Assembly (NCBI GenBank): GCA_019801415.1 | Contig: JAHVJD010000002.1 | Span: 124,001 to 188,000 of the forward strand | Direction: 5' to 3' | DNA from: Nocardioides marinus | GTDB lineage: Bacteria; Pseudomonadota; Alphaproteobacteria; Rhodobacterales; Rhodobacteraceae | Length of the DNA stretch: 64,000 nt | Notes under the pieces: model-generated | Seen by the model: only the letters and a program-made list of their open reading frames with translations | Database searches by the model: none | What the model was told of the DNA's origin: nothing | Part shown: positions 36,155-45,719 of the stretch, in pieces | How positions within the stretch are numbered: position 1 is the stretch's first letter | Layout of the letters: every line of letters begins with the position of its first letter | Program-made: the position numbers and the translations under genes

Positions 36155-37207
36155 TCACTGCGCCGCCAAAAGCTCCGCCACTTTCCGCGCGGTCTCGTCC
36201 AACCCCGTATCGTCCAACCTGTCCGTGTCAAAGCGCGCCAGCACCTTTGCCCCGATCGCCGCCCGCGACTTGCGGTAGGCCGGGTCGTAATGCTCGACCA
36301 TCAGCGCTTGGGTCAAACCGGCACGGTCCCCGGCCGAAATGCATTTGAACCAGCCATCCACCACGGCCCCGGATCGATGCGCCCGCAGCGGCGCCAGTTT
36401 TTCGCGCAGGCGGTCCGCATCCGACAAGATGTCGTCATAGGCGCGAACCAGATAGCTGCTGCGCGCCTCCACTGGCGCATGAATTTCCACCCGGGGCGAC
36501 TTTTTCATGGCCTCCCAAAGGGTCGGTGGGAGGATACGTTGGCCAATCTTGTTGGATTCCGCCTCGACCAGGACCGGCCGTTTGGGATCCAGCTGCATCA
36601 ACGCCCCGGCCACGGCCGATTCAAACGCTTTCTGCGATGGCTGCGGTGTGGACCGCTCGCCCAGCAGTGACCCCCGGTGATTGGCTAGCCCTTCAAGATC
36701 CAGAACCTGCGAGCCAAGCGCGCCCGCGCGCTTCAGGATTTCTGTCTTGGCCGAGCCGGTGTACCCGTCCAGCAGAACCAGTCGATGGGGCAGCTCGGTT
36801 TCATACATCGCCTGATGCACCAGCCGACGATAGCATTGATAGCCTCCGGCCACGACCTCTGCCCGCCAGCCAATCTGCTGCAACATCCAGGTAAACGAAC
36901 CCGACCGCTGCCCGCCACGCCAACAGTAGACCAATGGCTTCCACCCGCCTTCGTGGTGGCTGAGGCTGCGCTCGATGTGGTCAGCGGCGTTGCGAAACAC
37001 CAGTGCCGCGCCAAGTTTGCGCGCCTTGAAAGGGCTGTCCTGAACGTAAATGGTGCCGACCCGCGCGCGCTCCTCGTTGTTCAGTACGGGAAGGTTGATC
37101 GCACCCGGAACATGGTCCTCGGCGTGTTCGGCAGGGCTGCGCACGTCGATCACCGTATCGAACCCATGGGCGTAAAAGTCTTGCAATGATGTGAAAGTCA
37201 GCGCCAT
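36155..37207 (-). CDS. mnmH: tRNA 2-selenouridine synthase MnmH
   Basis: A 350-residue protein, formerly SelU/YbbB, that replaces sulfur by selenium at the wobble 2-thiouridine of Lys, Glu and Gln tRNAs through a geranylated intermediate. An N-terminal rhodanese domain carries the active cysteine in VYCWRGGQRSGS (C95), and a P-loop domain starts at GYTGSAKTEILK (about residue 148). ATG 37207 gives the standard N-terminus; the longer frame upstream has no family match. Together with the neighbouring selD fusion it forms a complete set for the selenouridine trait. Confidence 0.95.
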   Translation of the reverse strand: MALTFTSLQDFYAHGFDTVIDVRSPAEHAEDHVPGAINLPVLNNEERARVGTIYVQDSPFKARKLGAALVFRNAADHIERSLSHHEGGWKPLVYCWRGGQRSGSFTWMLQQIGWRAEVVAGGYQCYRRLVHQAMYETELPHRLVLLDGYTGSAKTEILKRAGALGSQVLDLEGLANHRGSLLGERSTPQPSQKAFESAVAGALMQLDPKRPVLVEAESNKIGQRILPPTLWEAMKKSPRVEIHAPVEARSSYLVRAYDDILSDADRLREKLAPLRAHRSGAVVDGWFKCISAGDRAGLTQALMVEHYDPAYRKSRAAIGAKVLARFDTDRLDDTGLDETARKVAELLAAQ

Positions 37208-37369
37208 GCCACCGGTGTAATCCGCGATCCCGCGTGGGGGAAGCGGCAATTGACCGCTTCGTGGCAATAAACCTTGCCCCCTGCGCGCGACGGGGGCTAT
37301 GGCAGGAGAAATCACGAAAACCACTGCGCCGCGGACGCATCCGCGGGCCGTAATCGGGAAAATGCCGCG

Positions 37370-37882
37370 ATGGACACCGACGCACTGGACACTGACCCCC
37401 TGGATATTCACGCTCTGCCGGGCCATCTGATCCGGCGCCTGCACCAGATTTCCGTTGCCCAGTTCATGGACCGCATGGCCGAGGAAGACATCGACCTGAC
37501 GCCTGTGCAGTTCTCGGCAATGGCCGCGATCCGCCGCCATCCGGGGATCGACCAGGCCACGGTGGCTGGTCTGGTCGCCTACGACCGGGCGACTCTGGGA
37601 AAGGTCGTGGACAGGCTGGTCGACAAGGGGCTTGTGGCCCGACAGATTTCGTCAGTGGACAGGCGGGCCCGCGAAGTGCGGCTCACCGACGCTGGCATCG
37701 CCTTGCTGGACCGGGTTCTACCAATCGTGAAGGCTGCGCAGACACGCTTCTTGTCCGGGTTGAACGCGGAAGAGCGCGAGCAGTTCATCAGCCTTTTGCA
37801 AAAGGCGACGCTTGCCGCGAATGAACTTAGCCGTGCGCCGCAGCGCGACCTGCCCGAGAACCAGTCCGGCGACCTGACCTAG
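37370..37882 (+). CDS. MarR-family transcriptional regulator
   Basis: A 170-residue winged-helix protein. The central region has IDQATVAGLVAYDRATLGKV (recognition helix) and SSVDRRAREVRLTDAG (wing), the signature of MarR proteins, which often answer to phenolic or oxidant ligands. ATG 37370 is used; the frame continues 32 codons upstream without protein character. It is flanked by convergent or divergent genes (mnmH divergent, SRAP convergent), so the target is not indicated by context; autoregulation is likely. Confidence 0.88.
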   Translation: MDTDALDTDPLDIHALPGHLIRRLHQISVAQFMDRMAEEDIDLTPVQFSAMAAIRRHPGIDQATVAGLVAYDRATLGKVVDRLVDKGLVARQISSVDRRAREVRLTDAGIALLDRVLPIVKAAQTRFLSGLNAEEREQFISLLQKATLAANELSRAPQRDLPENQSGDLT

Positions 37883-37906
37883 CGTTCTGACAACCCAGTA
37901 TCGATT

Positions 37907-38599
37907 TCATAGCAACCGCCCCGGCGGGGTGTCTGCGGCGTGGAAGGGCTCGATCAACGCCTCCCCTTCTGCCCGGTTTGAATTCACCTGCGGGTCCACC
38001 GGATGGTAGCACAGGATGTCCTCCGCAGCGGGCTGCATCAGGCTGGCGGCGCCATGGCCTTCCTCGCCGAGCCATTTCGCCCAGACATCCGGTTCCAGCA
38101 CCAGCGGCATCCGGTGATGGATCGCCGCGACATGCTCGTTGGCAGCGGTGGTTACGATCGCGCAGGTCTGAATGGCCTCAGTCTCGCCGCCCCAGCTCTG
38201 CCAGATCGCCGCGAAGGCCAGGATCCCCCCGTCACGACGCTGAAAATACCAGGGCTGGCGACTGCCGTCATCGGCCTTGGTCCATTCAAAGAAGCCGCTG
38301 GCGGGAACGAGGCAACGGCGCTGACGGCAGGCCTCGGCAAAGGCAGGCTTCTGCGCGAGGGTCTCTGCGCGGGCGTTGATGAGCAAAGGACCGTCGCTCG
38401 GGCTGCTATACCAATGCGGCAGGAAGCCCCAGCGCATCGAAACCAGCCGCCGCCCATTTTCCCCGCATTGCACCACATGCACAGGGTTGGTTGGACACAC
38501 GTTGTAGTTCGGAACTTTGGGCAGATCGTTGCTGGGCTGCGCGGAAAATAGCTGCGCCATCGCATCGCTGGGCGTGGTTATGGCAAATCGTCCGCACAT
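37907..38599 (-). CDS. SRAP (YedK/HMCES) family abasic-site DNA protein
   Basis: A 230-residue SOS response-associated peptidase-like protein. The second residue is the catalytic cysteine (MCGRFAI), which after Met removal forms a thiazolidine crosslink with abasic sites in single-stranded DNA. Further family residues are in INARAETLAQKPAF, RCLVPASGFFEW and IHHRMPLVL. The ATG at 38599 is fixed by the need for Cys2; the open frame upstream must be untranslated. It starts 59 bases after the DUF1992 gene on the same strand. Confidence 0.94.
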   Translation of the reverse strand: MCGRFAITTPSDAMAQLFSAQPSNDLPKVPNYNVCPTNPVHVVQCGENGRRLVSMRWGFLPHWYSSPSDGPLLINARAETLAQKPAFAEACRQRRCLVPASGFFEWTKADDGSRQPWYFQRRDGGILAFAAIWQSWGGETEAIQTCAIVTTAANEHVAAIHHRMPLVLEPDVWAKWLGEEGHGAASLMQPAAEDILCYHPVDPQVNSNRAEGEALIEPFHAADTPPGRLL

Positions 38600-38657
38600 C
38601 TCAGGCTCCCTCTTTGCCGGTTTGCGCCGTTTGAGCCGGCCTGCGCCTGCCGCAACG

Positions 38658-38966
38658 CTATTTGGCGTAGGCCTTGCGTGCCAATTCCAACCGCGCATCC
38701 ATCATGGAGATCTCTTTCAGGATCTCCTGACGGCGGCTTCGGTCTCCCGCCTCCCGCAAGTCTTGTCGCAGGCGCTGCAATTCTCGGGACAGGCTGATGA
38801 ATTCCGGGACACCGCCACTTTCACGGACCAGCCGGTTCAGCATTTCATTTTCCGGATCGTCCGAGGTCGGCAGCGGCTTGCCCGCCCCAGGCAAATTGTC
38901 GAATGCCCCGTCTTTCTCGGCGGCTTCGATGCGGGCGTTTATCAGATCGATCAGCGGGTGGTCCAT
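38658..38966 (-). CDS. DUF1992 (DnaJ homologue subfamily C member 28-like) protein
   Basis: A 102-residue protein with the conserved segment GAFDNLPGAGKPLP, typical of DUF1992, followed by a long charged helical stretch (about residues 45-100). Eukaryotic relatives include DNAJC28; the bacterial function is not known. No J-domain or signal is present. It probably forms a two-gene unit with the SRAP gene downstream. Confidence 0.85.
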   Translation of the reverse strand: MDHPLIDLINARIEAAEKDGAFDNLPGAGKPLPTSDDPENEMLNRLVRESGGVPEFISLSRELQRLRQDLREAGDRSRRQEILKEISMMDARLELARKAYAK

Positions 38967-39087
38967 ATCGGAATGATAGTCACGCCAAAAGGCCGCTGCA
39001 ATGGCGCATCAGCAGAGCTTCGGTCCCCCAGCGCGCCGCCACGCCCCCGATCTTGCGAGCATTGATCCGAACCCGGTTTGGGCAGTC

Positions 39088-39118
39088 GCCCCGGCGTTGG
39101 TCGGGCCAACACCGGGGC
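39088..39118 (-). terminator. Hairpin downstream of the 5'-nucleotidase gene
   Basis: A 13-bp arm with one internal mismatch: GCCCCGG-CG-TTGG (39088-39100) pairs with CCAA-CA-CCGGGGC (39106-39118). It lies just after the nucleotidase stop on the minus strand, but no T-run follows, so Rho-independent termination is uncertain. Confidence 0.4.
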
Positions 39119-39130
39119 AAAGCCAGACGC

Positions 39131-40711
39131 TTATTTTGCGACAATGCGCCCGTCCGTGTAGGGGCTGTAGGGGCCAACCTCGGCGAGATACTCCGCCACC
39201 ACATCCGCAAGGTCCGGGCCGAAGTCATAGGCGTTTTTGTCGTCGCCTGCGAACATCTTGTAGCCGTCGCCACCATTGCGAACATAGTTGTTGGAGACCA
39301 CGTTGTAGGTCTTGGCCGGGTCGATCTCGGTCCAGGATTCGCCCTCTTTGACCATCACGTCGGACACCCGTGCCCCGGCCTCTTTCGACGCATCAAAGGC
39401 GAATTTCATACCCGCCACCTGCGGGAAACGGCCAGCGCCATCCTCGATCTGGCTGACGCCGTTTTCCAATGCGTCGATCAAGGTCTGGCCAGTGACCTGG
39501 AAGGTCGACAGCGTGTTCTGGAACGGCAGCACCGAGAGCACTTCGCCCATGGTTACCTCACCCTGATCGATCGACGCGCGCAAACCACCGCCGTTCTGGA
39601 AAGCAATGGTCACGCCCTGATCCTTGACGCGCGCCAGCATGGCGTCAGCCACCAGGTTGCCCATTGCACATTCACCCGACCGGCAGGCCTCGCGTGATCC
39701 CTCGACCGCCTCGGTGGTCTCGGCCACCACGCGGGTCTTCATTTCCTCGATCGGCGCTCCCATTTCCGCGACACGCGCCGCGATGTCGGCATCCGGTGTC
39801 ACCGAGGCGTCCAAAAGGATCGGCTCTCCCTCGGCGGCGGTCACGTTGCCGGCATCATCAAAGGTCACCGTCAGTTCGCCCAGATACTTCGAATAGGCGT
39901 AGGCCTGCACGACCGGAACATCACCAGCCATCGTCGGATACGGCCCGGCGGCCTTGTCGGAGGTGTTGGACAGCAGCGTATGAGAATGGCCGCCAACCAC
40001 CACGTCGATGCCTTCCACCTTCTCCGCGATCTCCAGATCCTTCGGCAAACCCACATGGGTCAGCGCGATAATCTTGTTGACGCCTTCGGCCTCCAGCGCT
40101 GCAACATCGGCCTGCAGGCTTTCGATTTCATCCTGGAACACCACATTCGGCCCCGGCGAGGACGTCTCGACCGTGTCAGTGGCCAAGGCGGAGATGATGC
40201 CGATCTTCTCGCCCCCGACCTCCAGTACAACATGGTTTCCAACCTTGCCCTTCAGCGCCGGTTCCGAGGTGAGATCGAGGTTGCCCGAAATGACCGGGAA
40301 GGAAACGGCATCGACGAATTTCTCCAGTCCGGCCGGGCCGTCATCGAATTCGTGGTTGCCGACCGCCATCGCATCGTAGCCGATCGCCTCCATGAACTCG
40401 GCCTCTGCCGCCCCCTTGTAAGTGGTGTAGAACAGCGAGCCCTGGAATGGATCACCTGCATCCAGCAACAGCACGTTCTGCCCCTCCAGCGCCGCCCGGC
40501 GCTCGGTGACCTTGGTCATGATGCGCGCCACGCCGCCAAAGCACTTACCCTCGGCCTCGTCCTCCGCGCCGCAGGTGGAGTCATATTTGTTGATCGACTC
40601 GATCCGGCTGTGAATGTCGTTGGTGTGCAGGATGGTCAGCTTGAACTCCGCCGCGGCTGCACCGGCAGTCAGCGCAAGCACTGCAACCGACGTAAGAAAT
40701 TTTCCAGTCAT
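39131..40711 (-). CDS. Periplasmic 5'-nucleotidase / cyclic phosphodiesterase family
   Basis: A 526-residue secreted metallophosphatase. A Sec signal (residues 1-20, ending GAAAAEF) precedes LTILHTNDIHSRIE, LLDAGDPFQGS, VGNHEFDDG and GGHSHTLL, the two-metal site motifs. The C-terminal 5'-nucleotidase domain has FQNGGGLRASI and NYVRNGGDGYKMF for substrate binding. Such enzymes release phosphate and nucleosides from nucleotides. It is a distant paralogue of SoxB but keeps GNHEFD. ATG 40711 with GGGAG upstream is preferred over the frame start at 40756. A cysteine-bearing insert follows the first motif (TCGAEDEAEGKCFGG). Confidence 0.93.
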   Translation of the reverse strand: MTGKFLTSVAVLALTAGAAAAEFKLTILHTNDIHSRIESINKYDSTCGAEDEAEGKCFGGVARIMTKVTERRAALEGQNVLLLDAGDPFQGSLFYTTYKGAAEAEFMEAIGYDAMAVGNHEFDDGPAGLEKFVDAVSFPVISGNLDLTSEPALKGKVGNHVVLEVGGEKIGIISALATDTVETSSPGPNVVFQDEIESLQADVAALEAEGVNKIIALTHVGLPKDLEIAEKVEGIDVVVGGHSHTLLSNTSDKAAGPYPTMAGDVPVVQAYAYSKYLGELTVTFDDAGNVTAAEGEPILLDASVTPDADIAARVAEMGAPIEEMKTRVVAETTEAVEGSREACRSGECAMGNLVADAMLARVKDQGVTIAFQNGGGLRASIDQGEVTMGEVLSVLPFQNTLSTFQVTGQTLIDALENGVSQIEDGAGRFPQVAGMKFAFDASKEAGARVSDVMVKEGESWTEIDPAKTYNVVSNNYVRNGGDGYKMFAGDDKNAYDFGPDLADVVAEYLAEVGPYSPYTDGRIVAK

Positions 40712-40919
40712 ACAATTTACTCCCGTTGTTATATTTTGGAGTGATCGTGCGCCCAAATCCGCAATCCGTCAAAGGGGAAAACCGGCCTTGAGCGACTTTT
40801 GCCCGAACGTTCCGAACCATTGCCTGCACTTCGCGCACCGCGCGGCGGGGGCACGATCCGTGCCCGCATGAGGCCAGCTCCCCCTTGATTTAGCGCCCTT
40901 CGCAGGGCATCACGCGACC

Positions 40920-41258
40920 ATGCTGATCTACAAGATTTTCCGCGCGGACGAATGGGCCGCCCTGCAAGCCGACGGCGAGACCCAAGGCGCGCCAATCGAC
41001 GTGAACGATGGATATGTGCATTTTTCCACTGCTGACCAAGCGGCAGAAACGGCCGCCAAGCATTTCAGCGGTGCGGAGGGGCTGGTACTGCTGGCCTGTG
41101 ACACCGATGGAATGGCGGATGACCTGAAATGGGAAGTCTCCCGCGGCGGCGCAAAATTCCCTCACCTCTACCGCAAACTCCGCCTGTCGGACGTGATCTG
41201 GAGCAAACCGCTGCCGCTGGTTGACGGCGTCCACCAATTTCCGGAGGAAATGGCGTGA
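40920..41258 (+). CDS. DUF952 domain protein
   Basis: A 112-residue protein of the DUF952 family, recognisable by [21 protein letters not shown] and FPHLYRKL. These small cytoplasmic proteins have an ADP-ribosyltransferase-like fold in some structural comparisons, but no function is established. It overlaps the pyrD start by four bases (GTGA), so it is translated with pyrD and the ArsC-like gene. Confidence 0.88.
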   Translation: MLIYKIFRADEWAALQADGETQGAPIDVNDGYVHFSTADQAAETAAKHFSGAEGLVLLACDTDGMADDLKWEVSRGGAKFPHLYRKLRLSDVIWSKPLPLVDGVHQFPEEMA

Positions 41259-42313
41259 ATCTGGTTGAAAAGCTGGGGCTTTCCGCGCTGCATCGGCTGG
41301 ATCCCGAAACGGCCCATGGGGCATCGATCAAGGCGCTCAAGCTGGGGCTGACACCCGCACCGGGGCCAGTGACCTCGTCGCGTTTGCAGACTTCCCTAGC
41401 CGGGATTTCCCTGCCCAATCCAGTTGGACTGGCCGCTGGGTTTGACAAGAACGCCGAGGCATTGGCACCCCTGTCCAAAGCCGGGTTTGGTTTCATCGAA
41501 GTCGGCGCCGCTACCCCGCGTCCACAGCCCGGCAATCCCAAGCCAAGGTTGTTCCGTCTGACGGAGGACCGCGCCGCGATCAACCGCTTCGGCTTCAACA
41601 ACGAAGGCATGGAGGTGGTTGGCGCCCGGTTGTCACAACGGCCACGCGATGCGGTGATCGGGTTGAACCTGGGTGCCAACAAGGACAGTGAAGACCGCGC
41701 TGCGGACTTTGCCCGTGTCCTCGCCCACTGTGGTGCACATCTTGATTTTGCCACGGTCAATGTTTCCTCGCCCAACACCGAAAAGCTGCGGGATCTGCAA
41801 GGCAGGGAAGCGCTGTCGGCGCTGCTGGCCGGGGTGATTGACACGCGCAATGGTCTTGGCCGCCGGGTGCCGGTGTTCCTCAAGATCGCGCCGGATCTCG
41901 ACCGTGCAGGGATCGAGGACATCGCTGCCGTCGCACTGGACAGCGGCATCGACGCTGTCATTGCCACCAATACCACCTTGTCCCGCGACGGTTTGCGCAG
42001 CCCCCACAAGGCCGAGGCAGGCGGGCTTTCCGGCGCACCGTTGTTCGAAGCGTCCACCCGGGTTCTGGCGCAGTTGTCGGAATTGCTGGATGGCAAGGTA
42101 CCGCTGATCGGTGTCGGCGGCATCAGCACGGCTGAGCAGGCCTACGCCAAGATCTGCGCAGGTGCATCGGCGGTGCAGTTCTATACCGCGATGGTCTATG
42201 GCGGGCTGTCATTGGCGGGCGAAATCGCCACGGGGCTGGACAGGCTGCTGGAACGGGACGGCTTTGACAACGTCGCCCAAGCGGTTGGAACAAAACGGAA
42301 AGACTGGCTATGA
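41255..42313 (+). CDS. pyrD: Quinone-dependent dihydroorotate dehydrogenase
   Basis: A 352-residue class 2 PyrD, the membrane-associated flavoenzyme of pyrimidine synthesis that reduces quinone. The N-terminal helices (residues 1-40) bind membrane and quinone. Motifs seen are [27 protein letters not shown] and [14 protein letters not shown] with the catalytic serine, and later IATNTT and IGVGGI. The GTG start at 41255 overlaps the DUF952 stop; GGAGG precedes it. Overlaps the ArsC-like gene by four bases. Confidence 0.97.
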   Translation: MNLVEKLGLSALHRLDPETAHGASIKALKLGLTPAPGPVTSSRLQTSLAGISLPNPVGLAAGFDKNAEALAPLSKAGFGFIEVGAATPRPQPGNPKPRLFRLTEDRAAINRFGFNNEGMEVVGARLSQRPRDAVIGLNLGANKDSEDRAADFARVLAHCGAHLDFATVNVSSPNTEKLRDLQGREALSALLAGVIDTRNGLGRRVPVFLKIAPDLDRAGIEDIAAVALDSGIDAVIATNTTLSRDGLRSPHKAEAGGLSGAPLFEASTRVLAQLSELLDGKVPLIGVGGISTAEQAYAKICAGASAVQFYTAMVYGGLSLAGEIATGLDRLLERDGFDNVAQAVGTKRKDWL

Positions 42314-42651
42314 TCACCTATTGGCACAATCCCCGTTGCTCGAAATCCCGTGCTGGCCTGAAACTGCTGGAGGACCGTGGTGTCGAGACCTCGCTTCGCC
42401 TCTACCTGAAGGAACCGCCATCCGTGGACGAGCTGTTGGCCGTTCAATCGGCGCTTGGAGTGCCTGCCCTGCAGATGATGCGCCGCGGTGAAGCGGTGTT
42501 CAGGGAACTGGGACTGCACGCGGACACGCCCGAGGACACCCTGCTGCAAGCGATGGCGGAGCATCCGATCCTGATAGAACGCCCGATTGCGATCAAAGGT
42601 GCCAAGGCGGTGATCGGTCGCCCAACTGAAGCACTCGAAGCCCTTCTGTAA
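42310..42651 (+). CDS. ArsC-family reductase-like protein
   Basis: A 113-residue thioredoxin-fold protein of the ArsC/Spx/YffB group. The active cysteine C10 lies in [11 protein letters not shown], and the late arginine motif in [18 protein letters not shown] matches glutaredoxin-dependent arsenate reductases. There are no ars genes nearby, and its coupling to pyrD through an ATGA overlap makes a general reductase role possible. True arsenate activity is not proven. Confidence 0.88.
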   Translation: MITYWHNPRCSKSRAGLKLLEDRGVETSLRLYLKEPPSVDELLAVQSALGVPALQMMRRGEAVFRELGLHADTPEDTLLQAMAEHPILIERPIAIKGAKAVIGRPTEALEALL

Positions 42652-42681
42652 CCGCGCCCGTCAAGGCACGGCGCTGTGCAC

Positions 42682-42702
42682 GGCAGCCGGGTTCCGGCTG
42701 CC
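42682..42702. terminator. Hairpin between convergent genes
   Basis: A perfect 9-bp stem, GGCAGCCGG and CCGGCTGCC, with a 3-base loop between the ArsC-like and MATE genes. Neither side has a T-run, so its strength as a terminator is uncertain. Confidence 0.4.
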
Positions 42703-42713
42703 TCCACGCCTGC

Positions 42714-44033
42714 TCACACGGCGACCCGTGCCTCCAACTTGGGGTAGCGTAGACCCAGCGTGATCCCTCTGGCCAGGTTCAGGACCATCAGCGCCGCCCA
42801 AAGCCCGTGGTTGCCGAAGACCGGCACCAGAACGGCCAGGGCCACGACATAGGCCACCACCGACTGTATCATGGCGTTGCGCATGTCTCGGGTCCAGGTG
42901 GCGCCGATAAAGATGCCATCGAACATGTAGCTGCCAACGCTCAGCACCGGGGCAACGACCACCCAGAACAAATAGACCCGCCCGGCCTCGCGCACCGCCG
43001 GGGCCGTGGTCATGACATCAATGACCGCAGGTCCGGCCACCGCGAACCCAAGGCCCAGAAGCACCGCACCCCCAAGGCTCCACTGCGCGGCAACAATCGC
43101 GGCGCGGCGCAGCTCTGCCCGGCACTTGGCCCCCACCGCGGAGCCCACGAGCGCCTCAGCCGCAAAGGCGAACCCATCAAGGCCGAATGCTGTCACCGAC
43201 AGGAACTGCAAAAGGATCTGATTGGCCGCAAGGTTCACGTCTCCCACGCCGGAGCTGATGAACAGGAAAGTGGTAAAGGATCCGGTCAACAACACCGAAC
43301 GCAACATGATGTCCGCGTTCACCTGCATCATCCGTCGCAGTCGCGCCCGGTCGAACACGCGACCCCAGTCACGCCATTGGCTACCGCCAAAGGCATCTCG
43401 GCAAAGGTAGAGCCCGAGGGCCAGACCGCTCCATTCGGCAATCAAGGTGGCCAGGGCCACCCCCTCGACTCCCCAGCCCAGTCCCAACACGAACCACAGA
43501 TCCAACAGGATGTTCAGCCCGTTCATCCAGACCTGCAAAACGAAGACACCCCGGGTACGCTCCACCGCGATCAGCCAGCCTGTCACGGCGTAAAGCGCGA
43601 TGGTCGCGGGCGCGCCCCAGATCCGAATTTCGAGGTAGCCACGCGCCAGCGCTTCGACGTCATCGCTCGCCGGGGCGATCGAAAAGGCCGCCCAGAACAC
43701 TGCCGCCTGACACAGGATGAAGGCCACCCCCGCGGCGAGGCCGAGCAACAGGCCGCGCATCAGCAATGCGCCCGTTTCCGCATCGTCTCCGGCTCCTCGC
43801 GCCTGGGCGGCGAGCCCGGTGGTTCCCATCCTCAGGAACCCGAAAACCCAGTAGATCGAGGACAGCACGACCGCGCCGATCCCAACCGCGCCAATTGGTG
43901 CCGCAGCCCCCATTTGCCCAACGACACCAGTATCCACCGCGCCAAGGATGGGCACCGTTACATTGGACAGCACGATGGGCAGCGCGATTTTCAGCACCCG
44001 GCTGTGGGTGATCTCGGCCTGCGTCTCTGCCAT
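42714..44033 (-). CDS. MATE-family efflux transporter (DinF-like)
   Basis: A 439-residue membrane protein with twelve hydrophobic segments in two related halves, of the DinF branch of MATE exporters. Markers are LPIVLSNVTVPILGAVDTGV at the start and FGLDGFAFAAEALVGSAVGA at the second half. MATE proteins export organic cations or other toxins against Na+ or H+. It starts seven bases after a thioesterase gene and is probably translated from the same mRNA. Confidence 0.92.
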   Translation of the reverse strand: MAETQAEITHSRVLKIALPIVLSNVTVPILGAVDTGVVGQMGAAAPIGAVGIGAVVLSSIYWVFGFLRMGTTGLAAQARGAGDDAETGALLMRGLLLGLAAGVAFILCQAAVFWAAFSIAPASDDVEALARGYLEIRIWGAPATIALYAVTGWLIAVERTRGVFVLQVWMNGLNILLDLWFVLGLGWGVEGVALATLIAEWSGLALGLYLCRDAFGGSQWRDWGRVFDRARLRRMMQVNADIMLRSVLLTGSFTTFLFISSGVGDVNLAANQILLQFLSVTAFGLDGFAFAAEALVGSAVGAKCRAELRRAAIVAAQWSLGGAVLLGLGFAVAGPAVIDVMTTAPAVREAGRVYLFWVVVAPVLSVGSYMFDGIFIGATWTRDMRNAMIQSVVAYVVALAVLVPVFGNHGLWAALMVLNLARGITLGLRYPKLEARVAV

Positions 44034-44040
44034 CTGCGGT

Positions 44041-44559
44041 TCAGCCGACGGCGTCCGTATCCTGCGGCATCAGAAAGTGACCGGTGGCCTGGGCAAACAA
44101 CTTGTCTTTGTGATCCTGCCAGGCTTCGACATGAACCGACGCATATCGGCGTCCGGAGCGGTTGACCCGCGCCCGCGCATAGGCATCCCGCGGCAGGCCA
44201 GAACGCAGATAGTCCACCGTGAAGTCGATGGTTTTCGGCTGTCTCGGCAAGGTCCCCAGCGCCATTTCTGCCGGATCCAGATCCCCGGATTCGATCCGCG
44301 GCCAGAGGTGCGACCAGTTCAGGGTGATAACGGCCGTGATCTCGAGGAAGGCGGCAGTCACGCCACCATGGATCGCCGGCAGGAACGGGTTGCCGATGAG
44401 TTTGTCATCATAGTTCAACTGCGCCGTCAGCTCATCGCCGCGGCGATCGAAGGTGACGTTCAGAAAGCGGATGTAAGGCACGGAATCGACCAGCGCCGAC
44501 AGCGCCATGTCGCGCCGCTGCTTGATGACCTGGATGGGTTCGGGACGGGGGCGGCTCAA
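44041..44559 (-). CDS. PaaI-type hotdog-fold thioesterase (first of two)
   Basis: A 172-residue hotdog protein. The conserved segment is [20 protein letters not shown] followed by AAFLE; the HGG turn and a nearby acidic residue form the acyl-CoA thioesterase site. An extra N-terminal helical stretch of about 35 residues is present. It overlaps the second thioesterase gene by four bases. Substrate unknown; aromatic or medium-chain acyl-CoA is possible. Confidence 0.87.
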   Translation of the reverse strand: MSRPRPEPIQVIKQRRDMALSALVDSVPYIRFLNVTFDRRGDELTAQLNYDDKLIGNPFLPAIHGGVTAAFLEITAVITLNWSHLWPRIESGDLDPAEMALGTLPRQPKTIDFTVDYLRSGLPRDAYARARVNRSGRRYASVHVEAWQDHKDKLFAQATGHFLMPQDTDAVG

Positions 44560-44978
44560 AACTTGTCCTCCACGGTAAAGGCACCGGAGGCGGTGGCCAC
44601 GGGACGATCCTCGTCCTCGTCCATCGCGACGGCGCGGACGAAGGCAACCGATCGGGTGATGTGATGACAGGTGGCACGGGTGGTGATGGCATGGCCCGGT
44701 GTCGCCGGACGCATGTAGTCGATGCGCAGATCGATCGTCGCGGTTCCGCCGGGTGCTGCCGGATGGCTCATCACCGCGGCACCGCAGCAGGTGTCCATCA
44801 GCGCCGAGACCGCGCCCCCGTGAATGACCCCGGTGGCCGGATCGCCAATCAGCTTGTCATCATAGGGCATGCGGATCTCGGCGGTGCCGTCGCCGATCTG
44901 CGTCAGCGTCATGCCCAACTGCCGGGCATGGGGAATGGCTTCGATGAATTGCCGCGCGAGCCGGGTCTGATCCGCCAT
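44556..44978 (-). CDS. PaaI-type hotdog-fold thioesterase (second of two)
   Basis: A 140-residue hotdog thioesterase with [20 protein letters not shown] and [12 protein letters not shown], closely matching the neighbouring gene in its core, so the two likely arose by duplication or form a heteromer. It is the first gene of a unit with the second thioesterase and the MATE gene and is divergent from the MerR regulator at 45103. Confidence 0.9.
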   Translation of the reverse strand: MADQTRLARQFIEAIPHARQLGMTLTQIGDGTAEIRMPYDDKLIGDPATGVIHGGAVSALMDTCCGAAVMSHPAAPGGTATIDLRIDYMRPATPGHAITTRATCHHITRSVAFVRAVAMDEDEDRPVATASGAFTVEDKF

Positions 44979-45052
44979 GGTTATGCTCCCCTAAAATTGT
45001 TTCACCATCTTTGGCCGCGCGTCCGGCAAAGCGCAAGGGCGCGCAGCAGGCG

Positions 45053-45075
45053 CTTGCACTGGTTGCTGCAAGTGC
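45053..45075 (+). promoter_or_regulatory. Inverted repeat before the first merR gene
   Basis: CTTGCA (45053-45058) and TGCAAG (45067-45072) form a perfect inverted repeat with an 8-base spacer; GCACT/AGTGC adds overlapping symmetry. A possible -35 TTGCAC lies at 45054-45059 with TAGGTT at 45077-45082. It sits in the divergent region between the thioesterases and the MerR gene and may be its own operator. Confidence 0.45.
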
Positions 45076-45102
45076 ATAGGTTCCCCGCAAGGGAGAAGCA
45101 GG

Positions 45103-45471
45103 ATGAGCGACAACAGACTGTCATTCAAAGAAATGTGCGCCGAGTTCGACGTCACACCGCGAACGCTGCGCTATTACGAATACATCGAACTCTTGCAGCC
45201 GGACCGCGAAGGCCGCGCCCGGTTCTACGGCCCTCGCGAACGGGCACGCATGAAGCTGATCATGCGCGGGCGCAAGTTCGGCTTTCCCCTGGAGGAGATC
45301 CGCCAATGGCTGCTGATCTACGAAGAACAGGGCAATGACGTTCAGAACCAAGCCTTTATCGAGATGGCGGACCGGCAGCTGGTCGAATTGAAGAAGCAAC
45401 GCGAGCAGATCGACGAGGCCATCACCGAATTGGCAGACCTGCGCGAAGCCACAAGGGCGCTGCTGAATTAG
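45103..45471 (+). CDS. MerR-family regulator (first of two)
   Basis: A 122-residue MerR protein. The N-terminal winged helix reads FKEMCAEFDVTPRTLRYYEY and continues through RFYGPRERARMKLI; a coiled-coil dimerisation helix follows (about 80-118). It has no clear ligand domain or metal cysteines. About half of the DNA-binding domain is identical to the second MerR protein downstream. Such regulators (LiuR type) control acyl-CoA and branched-chain amino acid catabolism, which fits the cluster that follows. Confidence 0.88.
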   Translation: MSDNRLSFKEMCAEFDVTPRTLRYYEYIELLQPDREGRARFYGPRERARMKLIMRGRKFGFPLEEIRQWLLIYEEQGNDVQNQAFIEMADRQLVELKKQREQIDEAITELADLREATRALLN

Positions 45472-45653
45472 GCGGCGCCAAGCCAACTCCAGGGCTTTCC
45501 CCCCTTCCAATAGTCTTTTTCAAAACCGACCGGCTCGCGCCGGTCGGCAGGTCTGTCTGTTCGGGTACAACCTGCCCTAGCCGCGCGGATTCGCGGCTAA
45601 ACACCCCTGTTTGTCTGACTTCCAGCCAATGTGACGCACGCGCCCGCTCTAGG

Positions 45654-45678
45654 AACGTTGCGTAATTTTACGAACGTT
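45654..45678 (+). promoter_or_regulatory. AACGTT-N13-AACGTT element with inner palindrome
   Basis: AACGTT at 45654-45659 and 45673-45678 flank GCGTAATTTTACG, whose core CGTAA-TT-TTACG is a palindrome. TTGCGT at 45658 and TATTGC at 45683 are 19 bases apart, the long spacing typical of MerR-controlled promoters. Function is inferred. Confidence 0.42.
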
Positions 45679-45719
45679 TTGCTATTGCCGCGAAGCGACC
45701 TCGAGTGACGCAACGTACA

